Positions 33,792 to 43,634 of a stretch of 64,000 bases of DNA are shown here, one piece after another. How positions within the stretch are numbered: the stretch's first letter is position 1; the number at the start of each line of letters is the position of its first letter. The stretch comes from Roseivirga spongicola (GTDB lineage Bacteria; Bacteroidota; Bacteroidia; Cytophagales; Cyclobacteriaceae): contig NZ_LRPC01000028.1 of assembly GCF_001592965.1 (NCBI RefSeq), positions 1,116,001-1,180,000 of the forward strand. The letters run 5' to 3'. The position numbers were made by a program, and so were the translations under genes. Under the pieces are notes generated by a model. It did no database searches. It was given only the letters and a program-made list of their open reading frames with translations, and had not been told where the DNA came from.

Positions 33792-35684
33792 CTAGTCTAA
33801 GGCTTCAAACTTAGAAGCCTTGCTTTTATACTCTAGAAGCATGCTCTTGAGAATTTTGACTATCTCTATATCCTTATCTATCATTTCACCGGAGCGAACA
33901 GCCGATTCCATTTGGTCTACGCTTTCCTTCACCTCAGTAAAATCAATTTTTCTAGTTTGAGCAATCATGATTTTAGGATGGTGAGTAGCCATATTACTTT
34001 CCTCGTTATCTAAAAGCTCTTCATATAACTTTTCCCCTGGCCGCAAACCAGTAAAAACAATATCTATATCCTTTCCTTCAACAAGACCAGAAAGCTGGAT
34101 CATTCTCTTCGCTAGGTCCACAATCTTAACTGATTTCCCCATGTCGAAGACAAAAATTTCACCACCATCTCCCATGGTACCTGCTTCTAAAACTAGACCG
34201 CATGCTTCAGGTATGGTCATAAAGTATCTGGTGATTTCCGGGTGCGTTACAGTAATTGGCCCACCTGCTTGAATCTGTTTCTTGAAGATTGGAATTACTG
34301 AACCGTTAGAACCTAATACATTACCAAATCTGGTAGTGATGAATTTTGTCGACTCTGAGTCAATGCTTACCAGAAAATCATTCAAAGACTGTACATATAC
34401 CTCAGCGGCTCTCTTTGTTGCTCCCATCACACTGGTTGGGTTAACCGCCTTATCTGTAGAGATCATTACAAATTTCTCTACTTCAAACTCAACAGAGAGG
34501 TCTGCCACATTTCTAGTCCCTAAAATATTGCAGGCAATTGCTTCAGGAACATTAGTTTCCATCATAGGAACATGCTTATAAGCTGCAGCATGGAAGATCA
34601 GATTAGGTCTATAAGTTGAAAAGCACTCCTTCAATCTACCTCTATTGGTAACATCACAGACAAAAGGGACTAACTCATCTCCCATTTTCTTAATTGACCG
34701 AATTTCGTTCTCTATTTCAAAAAGACCTGTTTCAGACTGATCTAGCAGAACAATTTTTGAAGGTGAATAACGTACAACTTGTCTTACAATTTCACTCCCT
34801 ATGGACCCAGCAGCACCTGTGATTAAGATGCATTTATCATTTAGCTCTTTGCTAATGAACTTGTTCTTGAGAATAATGGTGTTTCTGCCTAACAGATCCT
34901 CAATTTTGACCTCTTTAATCTGGTTGATGTCAAACTCCCCTCCTATCCATTGATCTGCGGAGGGAACACTAGTAACTTTTATACCAAATTCTAAACACTT
35001 GTCTACAAGTTCATTTTTCTTCTCGAGAGAAAGCTTGGTAGCAGCAAGTATAAGCTCCGTTGGACTATGTTTGAGAACCACCTTTTCAAATTCATCTTTT
35101 GCAGAATAAATACGGACACCGCTAATTACGTTACCTATTTTTCTAGGATTATCTTCTAGAAAGCCTACGACCTTCACATTAGACTTGGTATCATTATCTA
35201 TCATCTGTTTGGTGATCATACCTGATCTACCTGCGCCCATAATTAGCACCTTCCTTTGACTTTTAGGAACCGTTCGATAAAAAGCGAAAAGCTCCTTCAC
35301 TAAAAGTCTATAACTAATTGAGAATACTAACGATACCAAAAAAGCAATTAGAGCAACCGAGTACGGCAAAGAGTTTTCCGACAAAGAGTTAATAGCAAAT
35401 ACAATGGCAAGGGTAATGAGGTTAGCATACAGGACCCTTAGTGTATCTTGAATACCTGTGTACCGAATAATTCCTGCAAAACTTCTCGTAAGTAGAGAGG
35501 AGATTAAACCAGCTATGGTGTAAATGGCTATCCCTCTCAAAAAATCGAACTCATAGAGCTCGTCTATTTGAAAATTAAGCCTGAGCATATACCCCACTAA
35601 CGCAGCTAAAGAGAAGATTGTCAGATCAATCAGAACGATAATCCACCTAGGAAGTACATTAAGGGTTTTAAATCTATTGAGCAT
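33792..35684 (-). CDS. UDP-GlcNAc 4,6-dehydratase, PglF/CapD-like membrane enzyme
   Basis: A 630-residue protein of the large membrane-bound nucleotide-sugar dehydratase family. Four or five N-terminal membrane segments (residues 12-130) are followed by a first Rossmann domain (ILIMGAGRSGMITKQ) and the catalytic SDR domain (ITGAAGSIGSEIVRQ at about 285, ISTDKAVNPTSVMGATKR). It converts UDP-GlcNAc to the 4-keto-6-deoxy sugar, the first step to UDP-diacetylbacillosamine. It overlaps the PglE-like gene by 11 bp; the neighbouring PglE, D, C and A-like genes support this role. It is the last gene of the polysaccharide locus. Confidence 0.88.
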   Translation of the reverse strand: MLNRFKTLNVLPRWIIVLIDLTIFSLAALVGYMLRLNFQIDELYEFDFLRGIAIYTIAGLISSLLTRSFAGIIRYTGIQDTLRVLYANLITLAIVFAINSLSENSLPYSVALIAFLVSLVFSISYRLLVKELFAFYRTVPKSQRKVLIMGAGRSGMITKQMIDNDTKSNVKVVGFLEDNPRKIGNVISGVRIYSAKDEFEKVVLKHSPTELILAATKLSLEKKNELVDKCLEFGIKVTSVPSADQWIGGEFDINQIKEVKIEDLLGRNTIILKNKFISKELNDKCILITGAAGSIGSEIVRQVVRYSPSKIVLLDQSETGLFEIENEIRSIKKMGDELVPFVCDVTNRGRLKECFSTYRPNLIFHAAAYKHVPMMETNVPEAIACNILGTRNVADLSVEFEVEKFVMISTDKAVNPTSVMGATKRAAEVYVQSLNDFLVSIDSESTKFITTRFGNVLGSNGSVIPIFKKQIQAGGPITVTHPEITRYFMTIPEACGLVLEAGTMGDGGEIFVFDMGKSVKIVDLAKRMIQLSGLVEGKDIDIVFTGLRPGEKLYEELLDNEESNMATHHPKIMIAQTRKIDFTEVKESVDQMESAVRSGEMIDKDIEIVKILKSMLLEYKSKASKFEALD

Positions 35685-36822
35685 TCCTCAACACTTTACT
35701 AACTACATCTGCTATTCTATCCCGGTCAGAGTCTGTTAGATTAGAACCTGAAGGCAAACATAATCCACGTTCAAATAAATCTTCAGACACTTGTCCGCCA
35801 TACATTTTCGATTCACTATAAAGAGGCTGTAAATGCATTGGCTTCCACAGAGGTCTCGATTCAATATTTTCTTCGAGTAAAGCGTCCATTAATATCTCTT
35901 TGTTCAATAAAACACTATCCGCTGGAAATAAGATAGCAGTTAACCAATGATTAGAGAAGAAGTCAGCACTACTCTCTTGATGTACAGTAATACCTGAGCC
36001 TTTAAAAAGGTCTGAGTAGAACTGATTATTGCTGCGCCTCAGAGACACGAACTTATCTAATATCTCCATTTGTCCAACACCAATTCCAGCCAGAACATTT
36101 GATAGGCGATAGTTATATCCTAGTTCACTATGTTGATAATGGATTGCCTTATCTCGTGCCTGTGTTGACAGAAAACGAGCTTTCGCAACCCATTCTTCGT
36201 TAGATGAAAGTAAAGCGCCTCCTCCAGAGGTGGTGATTATCTTGTTTCCATTGAACGAAAGAATTCCAAAATCACCAAAGCTACCCAACTTTTTCCCCTT
36301 GAATGTAGAACCTAATGCCTCGGCAGCATCTTCTATGACAGGAATTTCATACTCGGCACAAACTTGCATGATTTCGTCAATTCTAGCAGGCATGCCGTAT
36401 AGATGTACAGGAATAACTGCTTTTGGCTTCCTTCCTGTCGCCTTAATTCTATCTTCAATGACTTCTCTAAGTAGATTCGGATCCATATTCCAAGTCACCG
36501 GATCACTATCCACCAAGATTGGGGAGGCCTTTTGATACAAAACGGGGTTAATTGATCCGCAGAAAGTGAAAGATTGAACAATCACTTCATCATTTATACC
36601 CACACCCAGAATCTCCAATGCTAAATGAATAGCTGCCGTGCCACTACTCAAAGCTGCGCAATGTCCTGCTCCGGTATAGTCTGCTAATACCGACTCGAAC
36701 TTATCTACTAAAGGACCTAATGGGGCTATCCAGTTAGTTTCAAAAGCCGAAGCCACATACTTTTGCTCATTCCCAGCCATGTGGGGTGAAGACAGCCAAA
36801 TCTTACTCTTCTCCATTTCCAA
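35674..36822 (-). CDS. DegT/DnrJ/EryC1 aminotransferase, PglE-like
   Basis: A 382-residue PLP-dependent sugar aminotransferase. The start KIWLSSPHMAGNEQKYVASAFETNWIAPLGP is close to the pattern of PglE, the UDP-4-amino sugar enzyme of bacillosamine synthesis. LSSGTAAIHLAL, VIEDAAEALGS and the PLP lysine in FNGNKIITTSGGGAL are all present. It would transaminate the 4-keto sugar made by the PglF-like neighbour using glutamate. It overlaps both neighbours by 11-20 bp, showing tight translational coupling. Confidence 0.9.
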   Translation of the reverse strand: MEMEKSKIWLSSPHMAGNEQKYVASAFETNWIAPLGPLVDKFESVLADYTGAGHCAALSSGTAAIHLALEILGVGINDEVIVQSFTFCGSINPVLYQKASPILVDSDPVTWNMDPNLLREVIEDRIKATGRKPKAVIPVHLYGMPARIDEIMQVCAEYEIPVIEDAAEALGSTFKGKKLGSFGDFGILSFNGNKIITTSGGGALLSSNEEWVAKARFLSTQARDKAIHYQHSELGYNYRLSNVLAGIGVGQMEILDKFVSLRRSNNQFYSDLFKGSGITVHQESSADFFSNHWLTAILFPADSVLLNKEILMDALLEENIESRPLWKPMHLQPLYSESKMYGGQVSEDLFERGLCLPSGSNLTDSDRDRIADVVSKVLRNAQ

Positions 36823-37411
36823 TTTTTATTATTCGACCAGGGTTTCCAACCACAACTGCATAATCAGGAACATCTTTTATAACCACAGCTCCTGCTCCAA
36901 TTGTAGCCCACTTTCCTATTTTTAGATTCGGAATTATTGTGGCACCTGCTCCTATATGAGTTCCCTCCCCCACTTCGATAGTGCCACATAAAGTAGCGCT
37001 CGGACTAATATGAACGTAATCTGCAATCTCACAATCATGATCTATAGAAGCAGAGGTATTAATAATACAATGATTGCCTACCTGGGTGGAAGGGTTGATT
37101 ATTGCCCCTGCCATTACAACTGTACCTTGACCAATTGAGACATCATCTCCTAAAATAGAATCAGGATGAATGGCCCAACCAAACTTTACTTTTCGTTGTT
37201 CTGAAACTCTTTTTCTAATCAAATTAGAGCCTATAGAAACAATATACTCTTGATTGATATCATCTATATGGTCTTTGTCTTCGATTACATTATATCCCGC
37301 CAATTCCTTGATATTCGGATTAGCATCCAACAAATAATCAACGGTAAATTCGTTCTTCTCAAGAATATCCAAAATCACTTTTGCATGTCCTGAGGCTCCA
37401 ATTAGTATCAT
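36803..37411 (-). CDS. sugar acetyltransferase, PglD/NeuD-like
   Basis: A 202-residue protein with an N-terminal Rossmann-like part ([20 protein letters not shown]) and a left-handed beta-helix of hexapeptide repeats (VSIGQGTVVMAGAIINPSTQVGNHC, HISPSATLCGTIEVGEGTHIGAGATI). The catalytic His is in SIDHDCEIADYVHI. PglD acetylates the 4-amino group to complete UDP-diacetylbacillosamine; this fits the PglE and PglF-like neighbours. The NeuD-type sialic acid O-acetyltransferases share the fold and cannot be fully excluded. Confidence 0.88.
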   Translation of the reverse strand: MILIGASGHAKVILDILEKNEFTVDYLLDANPNIKELAGYNVIEDKDHIDDINQEYIVSIGSNLIRKRVSEQRKVKFGWAIHPDSILGDDVSIGQGTVVMAGAIINPSTQVGNHCIINTSASIDHDCEIADYVHISPSATLCGTIEVGEGTHIGAGATIIPNLKIGKWATIGAGAVVIKDVPDYAVVVGNPGRIIKIGNGEE

Positions 37412-38016
37412 TATAGGTTACCTTTAAATTTCTCCATAGTGGCTGAATTATCAGCACTAATACCTTCTCTTACAAAGACTTTCTTCACCGTCAAAAATAA
37501 GATTTTTATATCGAGCCAAAAGCTTAAATGCTCCACGTAATGTACATCCAACTCAAACTTAGTTGGCCAGTCAATGGCGTTTCTTCCATTCACCTGTGCC
37601 CAACCAGTAATTCCAGGTTTAACATCGTGTCGCTTTGCCTGTCTCTCACTGTATAGTGGAAGATATTCTACTAGCAAAGGCCTCGGCCCAACCAACGACA
37701 TATCGCCTTTAATTACATTCAATAGCTGTGGGATTTCATCTAGTGACAATTTTCTCACCAACAGTCCAATAGAAGTAAGTCTCTCAGCGTCAGGTAAGAG
37801 ATTTCCATTAGCATCTTTTCTATCGTTCATGGTTTTGAATTTGAAGATCTTAAAAACCTTCTCATGCTTACCTGGTCTTGACTGAAAGAAAAATGGTTTT
37901 CCAGAGTTCGCCACTATAAGCCATATTGTGGTGATTAAGAAGATAGGGCTTAACAATAAAAAAGCTGCCAACGCAGCTATGAAGTCGAAGAGTCTTTTGA
38001 AAAGAAATCTATACAT
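37411..38016 (-). CDS. initiating sugar transferase, PglC-like
   Basis: A 201-residue monotopic phosphoglycosyl transferase. [22 protein letters not shown] is the re-entrant membrane helix, and [48 protein letters not shown] and [11 protein letters not shown] are the conserved cytoplasmic blocks, including the catalytic Asp-Glu. The small size matches PglC rather than the large WbaP type. It moves phospho-diacetylbacillosamine onto undecaprenyl phosphate, starting the glycan. Overlaps the GT4 gene by 8 bp. Confidence 0.92.
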   Translation of the reverse strand: MYRFLFKRLFDFIAALAAFLLLSPIFLITTIWLIVANSGKPFFFQSRPGKHEKVFKIFKFKTMNDRKDANGNLLPDAERLTSIGLLVRKLSLDEIPQLLNVIKGDMSLVGPRPLLVEYLPLYSERQAKRHDVKPGITGWAQVNGRNAIDWPTKFELDVHYVEHLSFWLDIKILFLTVKKVFVREGISADNSATMEKFKGNL

Positions 38017-39151
38017 CGCTCAGTTGCATAAATTTAAGTAATCGTTCATTAATCTTATTCACATCGAACTTTTCTTTTGCCATTTCATGACTCTGCTGAC
38101 CCATTATTAAAACTTGCTCAGGCTCTTTTATAAATCGCTCCATAGCATCAGCCAATGATTGAGCATCTCGTGTTGGTATAAGAAAACCGTTTCTTCCTTC
38201 TTCTACCGTTTCTCTACAGCCCGGATGGTCTGTAGTAATGATAGGCTTTTTCATGGCCATGGCCTCTTGTATAGTTCTTGGCAAACCTTCATTGTAATAA
38301 GTCGGCAACACAAATACATCGGCAGCTTCAATATACGGACGAACATCATCCGTTGTGCCGAGGTAATTAACTAATCCAGAGCTATGAAGTTCATCTACTT
38401 CTTTTTGAGAAATGCCTCCCGGATTAGGATCTACCCAACCCAACAGTTGAACTTCAAAATCACAATCTTTTTTCTTAAGCAGTTTAGCGGCTTCTACCAA
38501 TTCAGGAATGCCTTTTTCCTTGATGAGCCTAGCGATGAATAAGAACTTCACTTTCTCAGGAAGCGAAGGCTCATTTTTCAAACGATAATGAGCCATATCG
38601 ACCCCAGTGCCTTCAATAACCCCTCTTTGTACAGTGTTAGTGAGTAAGCCATTTTGTTCGAAAAACGCTTGATCATCGGCATTCTGGAAAATTACTCCGT
38701 CTACAGATTTTAAAGTGTCTCGATATAGTCCCTTTACTACTTTTGCAATCGCCTTCGACTTTAGGTTCGTTTCATCAAAACCAGAGCCCTTCCCCGTAAT
38801 CAAGGCATATCGTTTAACGCCTTTGAACTTAGCGGCTTTCAAACCAAAAACTACTGGTTTAATGGTATAAGCCAGCACATAATCTGGAGCTATTTCCTTA
38901 ATCTGCTTTCTAAACTTAAGAAGTGCTTTTAAATCTTTGGCTGGGTTAAGGCCAGTGCGTTCAAACTCTGTAGAAATACAATTTGCACCAATTGCCTCCA
39001 CCTTTTCTCTAATATCATCATCAATGTAGGGAGCTGCAGCAAAGACCTCAAAGTCTTGCACAAGCCTTTTCAGTAAAGGCCCTCTAAAATTAATTAAAGA
39101 AGAGGCAAAGCCTCCAATCAATAAGAATTTAGGTTTTCTGGAGTTCTGCAA
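38009..39151 (-). CDS. glycosyltransferase family 4, PglA-like
   Basis: A 380-residue GT-B enzyme. [49 protein letters not shown] and the C-terminal donor site [33 protein letters not shown] (Glu-x7-Glu type) identify family GT4. The start and the position right next to the PglC-like transferase match PglA, which adds the second sugar, GalNAc in Campylobacter. The sugar here is not known. It overlaps the polytopic membrane protein gene by 23 bp. Confidence 0.88.
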   Translation of the reverse strand: MQNSRKPKFLLIGGFASSLINFRGPLLKRLVQDFEVFAAAPYIDDDIREKVEAIGANCISTEFERTGLNPAKDLKALLKFRKQIKEIAPDYVLAYTIKPVVFGLKAAKFKGVKRYALITGKGSGFDETNLKSKAIAKVVKGLYRDTLKSVDGVIFQNADDQAFFEQNGLLTNTVQRGVIEGTGVDMAHYRLKNEPSLPEKVKFLFIARLIKEKGIPELVEAAKLLKKKDCDFEVQLLGWVDPNPGGISQKEVDELHSSGLVNYLGTTDDVRPYIEAADVFVLPTYYNEGLPRTIQEAMAMKKPIITTDHPGCRETVEEGRNGFLIPTRDAQSLADAMERFIKEPEQVLIMGQQSHEMAKEKFDVNKINERLLKFMQLSDV

Positions 39152-40376
39152 TTTCTTGATATCGTTTTTCTTGTGCTTGCTGTCTCTTTTTTCTTAAGAA
39201 AGCGACACGTTTATCTGAATAGGCATAAATAATCATAAACATAAACGGATAGAGGATTATCCGCTGTCTGGCGATTAAACCAAGGTTTACTAGAGCCAAG
39301 CCTGCACCTACAGCAAAAAGGCCAATGAAGATAAAGCAAAAGGCAATAAGCCTGTCTTTTCGAATCATTGAGAAAGATCTTTTTACGCTTTTCCAGTTTT
39401 TAAAGGCCAAGTACCAAATGAAGTAAATATCAAAGAAGCTTATGATTTGAAGGAATCCCCCCACCTCCCAAGGAAAGGGTCTTAAAAGAATGTTCACTGG
39501 AGCCTGAACAAACTTTAAGGGCCCATCAGAAACTGATATTTCACTACCTCCATAAGAAGATTTCCGTTGAGTTTCTTGAGCAAGATCCGTTACCTCAGTC
39601 ACATCCTCTACCCCTAAAACTGATAGAAAGTAGAAAGCTCCCACGACAGCTAATATTAAAACAAACACATTTTGAAAGGTCAATTTCTTCAATGAACCTA
39701 AAAAATAAGAGCCAGCCAAAGCAAAGGCCAAAATTGCAGCTAATTGAGGTCTTACCAGATAACACCAGAAAAGCCCGAACACCATGATCGGAATATTTTG
39801 CTTTCTATTCTTGCCCACCATTCCTGTTAGAAAAGTAGCCGCACCAAAAACCATCCAAGTATCCTTACTAATACTCGCTGTCCAAAACCATAAGGATGGA
39901 TAAATTAACAGGATATAGAGATAATTTTTATATTCAATCCCTCCATAAGCCCGATAAAAAACCTTGGCAAAAAAGAAAAGCCCTATTAAGCACAATGAAG
40001 AGTACAACAGCCAAGTGCCGCGAAAACTCTCTCCAACAAAGAGAATCATAATCGCGGCAGGATAACCTACAAAATTAGTACCGGCAAAGGCTGGCCCTCT
40101 CCATAAATCTCGGTCATAGAAAGGAGATAAATCGAATTGCTTAAAATACTCAACAAAGCGTTGCCCCCAACGGAAATAAATTACCGGATCTCCACCTCCA
40201 CCATAAATGCCAAATACAACAAATGCATAGGCAAATACAGCAACAATTCTGATAAGAATTGAATTAGTAACCATACTTTGAAATTGGGCGGGTATCTGCT
40301 TTTGCCCAACTAAATACACGATCATCGAAAAAAAGATAATCGAAATAATTAAGCCAGGTATTTCAAAGGAAGCCAA
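39129..40376 (-). CDS. polytopic membrane protein, Wzy-polymerase candidate
   Basis: A 415-residue protein with about ten to eleven membrane segments and a larger outside loop (about 260-310, DVTEVTDLAQETQRKSSYGG). No clear family signature can be read, but this topology, the SKDTWMVFGAATFLTGM segment and the location among glycosyltransferases fit the EpsG/Wzy-like polymerases. It may polymerise repeat units or act in O-unit ligation. The assignment rests mainly on context. Confidence 0.6.
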   Translation of the reverse strand: MASFEIPGLIISIIFFSMIVYLVGQKQIPAQFQSMVTNSILIRIVAVFAYAFVVFGIYGGGGDPVIYFRWGQRFVEYFKQFDLSPFYDRDLWRGPAFAGTNFVGYPAAIMILFVGESFRGTWLLYSSLCLIGLFFFAKVFYRAYGGIEYKNYLYILLIYPSLWFWTASISKDTWMVFGAATFLTGMVGKNRKQNIPIMVFGLFWCYLVRPQLAAILAFALAGSYFLGSLKKLTFQNVFVLILAVVGAFYFLSVLGVEDVTEVTDLAQETQRKSSYGGSEISVSDGPLKFVQAPVNILLRPFPWEVGGFLQIISFFDIYFIWYLAFKNWKSVKRSFSMIRKDRLIAFCFIFIGLFAVGAGLALVNLGLIARQRIILYPFMFMIIYAYSDKRVAFLRKKRQQAQEKRYQEIAELQKT

Positions 40377-40505
40377 AGGGGATTTTTGATTTTAGATGTA
40401 CGATTTGCGATTTAAATAATCTTTTCAAAAGACCTTCAATCGTTTCATTACTCGGCTTTAATCAGGTACTTCAAAACATAAAGAGACCAAACTATCTATT
40501 GATCA

Positions 40506-41651
40506 TTACCCTAATGCCTCTTGATAAAAAGTGATAGTCTCGTCTACCATTCTGTGAAGGTTGAAATATGATTTAAGCTTATCATAAGCCGCTTCTACTA
40601 TCTCTTCTTGCTCTTGAGGTGAATCTAATACTTCAATTAATTGATCCGCTAATTGATCTGTATGGTATGGTTCTACTAAGTAACCCGTTTTACCATGTTT
40701 CATGAGTTCATTTCCAGAAGGCACATCCCAAGCCACTACTGGAGTTTTAGCGGAAAATGCCTCTAAGAACACCACACCAAAACCTTCAGAGATAGAAGGT
40801 ACAACCACTACATCGGAATTAGCCATGAAACTACCTACTTCTTTACTATAGCCTAAGAACTCTACGGCTTCAGATAAGCCTAATTCCTCCACCTGAGATC
40901 TTAAAATACCTTCCAAGCCTCCAGTTCCCGCAATCAATAACTTTACATCCGAACCGAAGGTGTGTTTTACTTTACTCATGGCCTCAATAAGGAACTTGTG
41001 TCCTTTAAACCCTATGAGTCTACCCGCAATCATGATTTGCTTGGGCGCTTTTCTAAACCCTTCCTTTCCTTTGCTTAAGTAATTCTCGGGCATATCAAAA
41101 CCATAATGAATAAGCCTCATCTTTTCTGATTTTGTCAGACCGGTTCCAATAAAGAAATTTCTTAACCCATGAGATATAGTAAAAGACGCCTTCATCCGTC
41201 TTTCAGCCCATTTACTCAAAAGGAAGTATGGCGTATTGGTTTGCTTGGAGGCATCAAAACCAAACTTAGATGTAAAGGCATTATCATAGCCATGCTTACT
41301 AGACACCAATACAGGCTTCAGAGACATAAAAGCCTTGATCAGCGCCAAATGAAAATCGGCATGAATCAGGTGCGCATGTACCAAGTCAAACTGACCTCCA
41401 TTGGCAATTTGCTTGATTTGATTTAGCACTTTCGGAGTTGGATACTTTCCAATATTGACCTCGTAAGTCTTTACCCCGAGTTGATTAAGGCGATCAATAA
41501 ACTCTCCTCCTTTACCACCCTGATAGTCGGTGTAAAGCCTTAGGAACTCAACCTCAATTCCTTTTGCCAACAAGCCTGGAATAACCTTTAGCTGATAGTT
41601 CTCAGCACCAAAGATTCCTCCCTCTTTTTGAACGAATAGGGTTCTCATCAT
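40506..41651 (-). CDS. glycosyltransferase family 4
   Basis: A 381-residue GT-B enzyme. N-terminal acceptor domain with EGGIFGAENYQLKVIPGLL and FDLVHAHLIHADFH; donor domain with IAGRLIGFKGHKFLIEAM and the nucleotide-sugar site VVVPSISEGFGVVFLEAFSAKTPVVAWDVP. It starts right at the stop of the GT8 gene. Donor and acceptor unknown; a role in assembling the surface polysaccharide is implied by context. A 129-bp gap without a gene follows. Confidence 0.9.
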   Translation of the reverse strand: MMRTLFVQKEGGIFGAENYQLKVIPGLLAKGIEVEFLRLYTDYQGGKGGEFIDRLNQLGVKTYEVNIGKYPTPKVLNQIKQIANGGQFDLVHAHLIHADFHLALIKAFMSLKPVLVSSKHGYDNAFTSKFGFDASKQTNTPYFLLSKWAERRMKASFTISHGLRNFFIGTGLTKSEKMRLIHYGFDMPENYLSKGKEGFRKAPKQIMIAGRLIGFKGHKFLIEAMSKVKHTFGSDVKLLIAGTGGLEGILRSQVEELGLSEAVEFLGYSKEVGSFMANSDVVVVPSISEGFGVVFLEAFSAKTPVVAWDVPSGNELMKHGKTGYLVEPYHTDQLADQLIEVLDSPQEQEEIVEAAYDKLKSYFNLHRMVDETITFYQEALG

Positions 41652-42595
41652 TACTTATAAATTCCTATTCTACTAATCTTAACCTTTAAAAACCTACTCC
41701 AACGAGTAAGAAAATTCTTCAAATTCCTATCCCTATAAGAGTAACCGTTGTAAGAGGTCATGTTCAAATACTTCCAGTACAAATATGAGTAAGGATTAAT
41801 GTCCAAATACTCCCATGGCCTCATGGCACCAGAGTAGTGCACAATAATAGGGTTTTCAATTGAATCTTTGATTTCATCTTTGGTATATGGTAAATCTTCT
41901 ATTTTAAAAGGATACTGAAGATAAAAATGATGTAGGTTATACTTTGGCAGGCAAATTTTCCAATTATTGTAAAAAAGCGGATTCAATGTATCCTGAGTTG
42001 GTGCCGCTAGAATATCTTCATATTTAATTATATGGTCTACAGCTTTTTTAGAGACACCCCAATCTCTCCACTTTTTTAGGTCAACTAAAGTAACTCCGCA
42101 ATTAAAATTGGTCTTTGCATTTCTTTTTTCAGGCTCTATTCCAAACTTTTTGAAGTTACTAGGTCTTACCTCGGCCACAGCAGCCATTATTTCATTATCC
42201 CCCAAGTCTTGCTCATAGAATTCGCTAATATCACCATTAACAACCAAGTCTACATCTATCAATAAAATTCTATCTAAATCAGGAAGAACTTCTCCTATAT
42301 TCAATCTTAAATAGATTATTTTGTAATACCCCTCACCATAGTGAAATTTAGTCTTGAGCTTAGGAAAGCGACTCTGATCAAAGTCTATAAATATAAATTT
42401 AGCAGACTCTTGCTCAAATTCTTTAGACAATTTCTCAGATACAACTTCTTTGTCTTCGGTATAAATATAGATATTAAAACCAACGGAAGGATTGTTATAA
42501 AACAATGATCTAAGCATTACAACCCCATGTTGTAAAAAATTTCTATCAAATGTCAATAAGAGGTTCATTCTACTTTGAGTTAAATCAGTTTCCAT
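41651..42595 (-). CDS. glycosyltransferase family 8
   Basis: A 314-residue GT-A enzyme related to LPS galactosyltransferases and glycogenin-like proteins. Signs are ILLIDVDLVVNGDISEFYEQ with the metal-binding DxD, then NFNCGVTLVDLKKWR and PTQDTLNPLFYNNW, and the end HYSGAMRPWEY with the second metal-binding His. Family members use UDP-glucose or UDP-galactose with retention. It abuts the downstream GT4 gene. Confidence 0.88.
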   Translation of the reverse strand: METDLTQSRMNLLLTFDRNFLQHGVVMLRSLFYNNPSVGFNIYIYTEDKEVVSEKLSKEFEQESAKFIFIDFDQSRFPKLKTKFHYGEGYYKIIYLRLNIGEVLPDLDRILLIDVDLVVNGDISEFYEQDLGDNEIMAAVAEVRPSNFKKFGIEPEKRNAKTNFNCGVTLVDLKKWRDWGVSKKAVDHIIKYEDILAAPTQDTLNPLFYNNWKICLPKYNLHHFYLQYPFKIEDLPYTKDEIKDSIENPIIVHYSGAMRPWEYLDINPYSYLYWKYLNMTSYNGYSYRDRNLKNFLTRWSRFLKVKISRIGIYK

Positions 42596-42647
42596 ATTAT
42601 AATCTGCTCTTAAGGTTAGGATACGACTTTCACTATCAATGACTGTT

Positions 42648-43634
42648 CTAATATAGTTCCAAAAGGTTCATAGTTTGATTTCTCCATATAAGCACCTCTA
42701 CATTCGCATAGACTAATTCTCCACTATTTAGATACTCAAGAGCTTTATTTAACTGAATAACCTCATGTTCTTCAACATTCAAGAATTCACTAACTGCCCC
42801 TGCACCATCAGAAATAACCATGCATCCGCACAAGGTCGCTTCCAAAGCCGGCCAACCAAAACCTTCTGAAATAGAAGGAAATAGTAAGGCCTTTGCATTC
42901 TGATAACAGTACTTTAAGTCTAGATCACTCAGGTTTTGAACTCGGGTAATTCGATGATTAATGCCCAAATCTTGTATAAGCCCTTCGTTCGATTGGTTGA
43001 AAGCACCAATTCTCAATAAATGGAATTTCTCTGGCAAGTCTGCCATCAGTTTTAGCGACCACTGGTTATTCTTATACCAAGCATCAGTTCCTACCGAAAG
43101 CAATATTTGTTTACTTTGAAATAGCTCTATCAGGGCTGTATTGCCCGACTCCACCCTAGCCTGATCAACCCAAAATTGCTCTATACCATTATGAACGACC
43201 TCAACATTTTGGTGTGTCGAGAATTTAGGCACAAACTTCAATAAGTCATTCTTGGTATGATTGGATACACAAACCACCTTTTTCGCTCTAAACATTTTAT
43301 TTAGAAAGAAGCGATACAAACGCTGATGAATCTTTGGAGTATTGGCCTGAGGGTAAAGTGTATGTAAATCGTGACAAACGACTATGGAGTCTTCATGCAT
43401 AAAAGGCACCAGGTACGCATAGCGCTCACTTATTATAATGTGCTTCCCTTTGTTTCTTTTCTTTTTTCGAGTGAGTAAAGGATAATCGATATACTTTGCC
43501 TTTAACCCACTTCCTTTTGGACGAACCACCTCAAAAGGAATGTCATTGGCTTGAAGTCCACTTACTAAACCATCAAAATATCGGTTCATGCTGAAGCTAC
43601 CACCAAGACTTGGATAAATGTAGACCTTATCCAT
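42648..43634 (-). CDS. glycosyltransferase family 1/4
   Basis: A 328-residue GT-B enzyme, slightly short. YIYPSLGGSFSMNRYFDGLVSGLQ begins the acceptor domain; VVCVSNHTKNDLLKF and ILLSVGTDAWYKNNQWSLKLM lead into the donor site ALLFPSISEGFGWPALEATLCGCMVISDGAG. It overlaps the upstream gene by 8 bp. Specificity unknown. Confidence 0.88.
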   Translation of the reverse strand: MDKVYIYPSLGGSFSMNRYFDGLVSGLQANDIPFEVVRPKGSGLKAKYIDYPLLTRKKKRNKGKHIIISERYAYLVPFMHEDSIVVCHDLHTLYPQANTPKIHQRLYRFFLNKMFRAKKVVCVSNHTKNDLLKFVPKFSTHQNVEVVHNGIEQFWVDQARVESGNTALIELFQSKQILLSVGTDAWYKNNQWSLKLMADLPEKFHLLRIGAFNQSNEGLIQDLGINHRITRVQNLSDLDLKYCYQNAKALLFPSISEGFGWPALEATLCGCMVISDGAGAVSEFLNVEEHEVIQLNKALEYLNSGELVYANVEVLIWRNQTMNLLELY

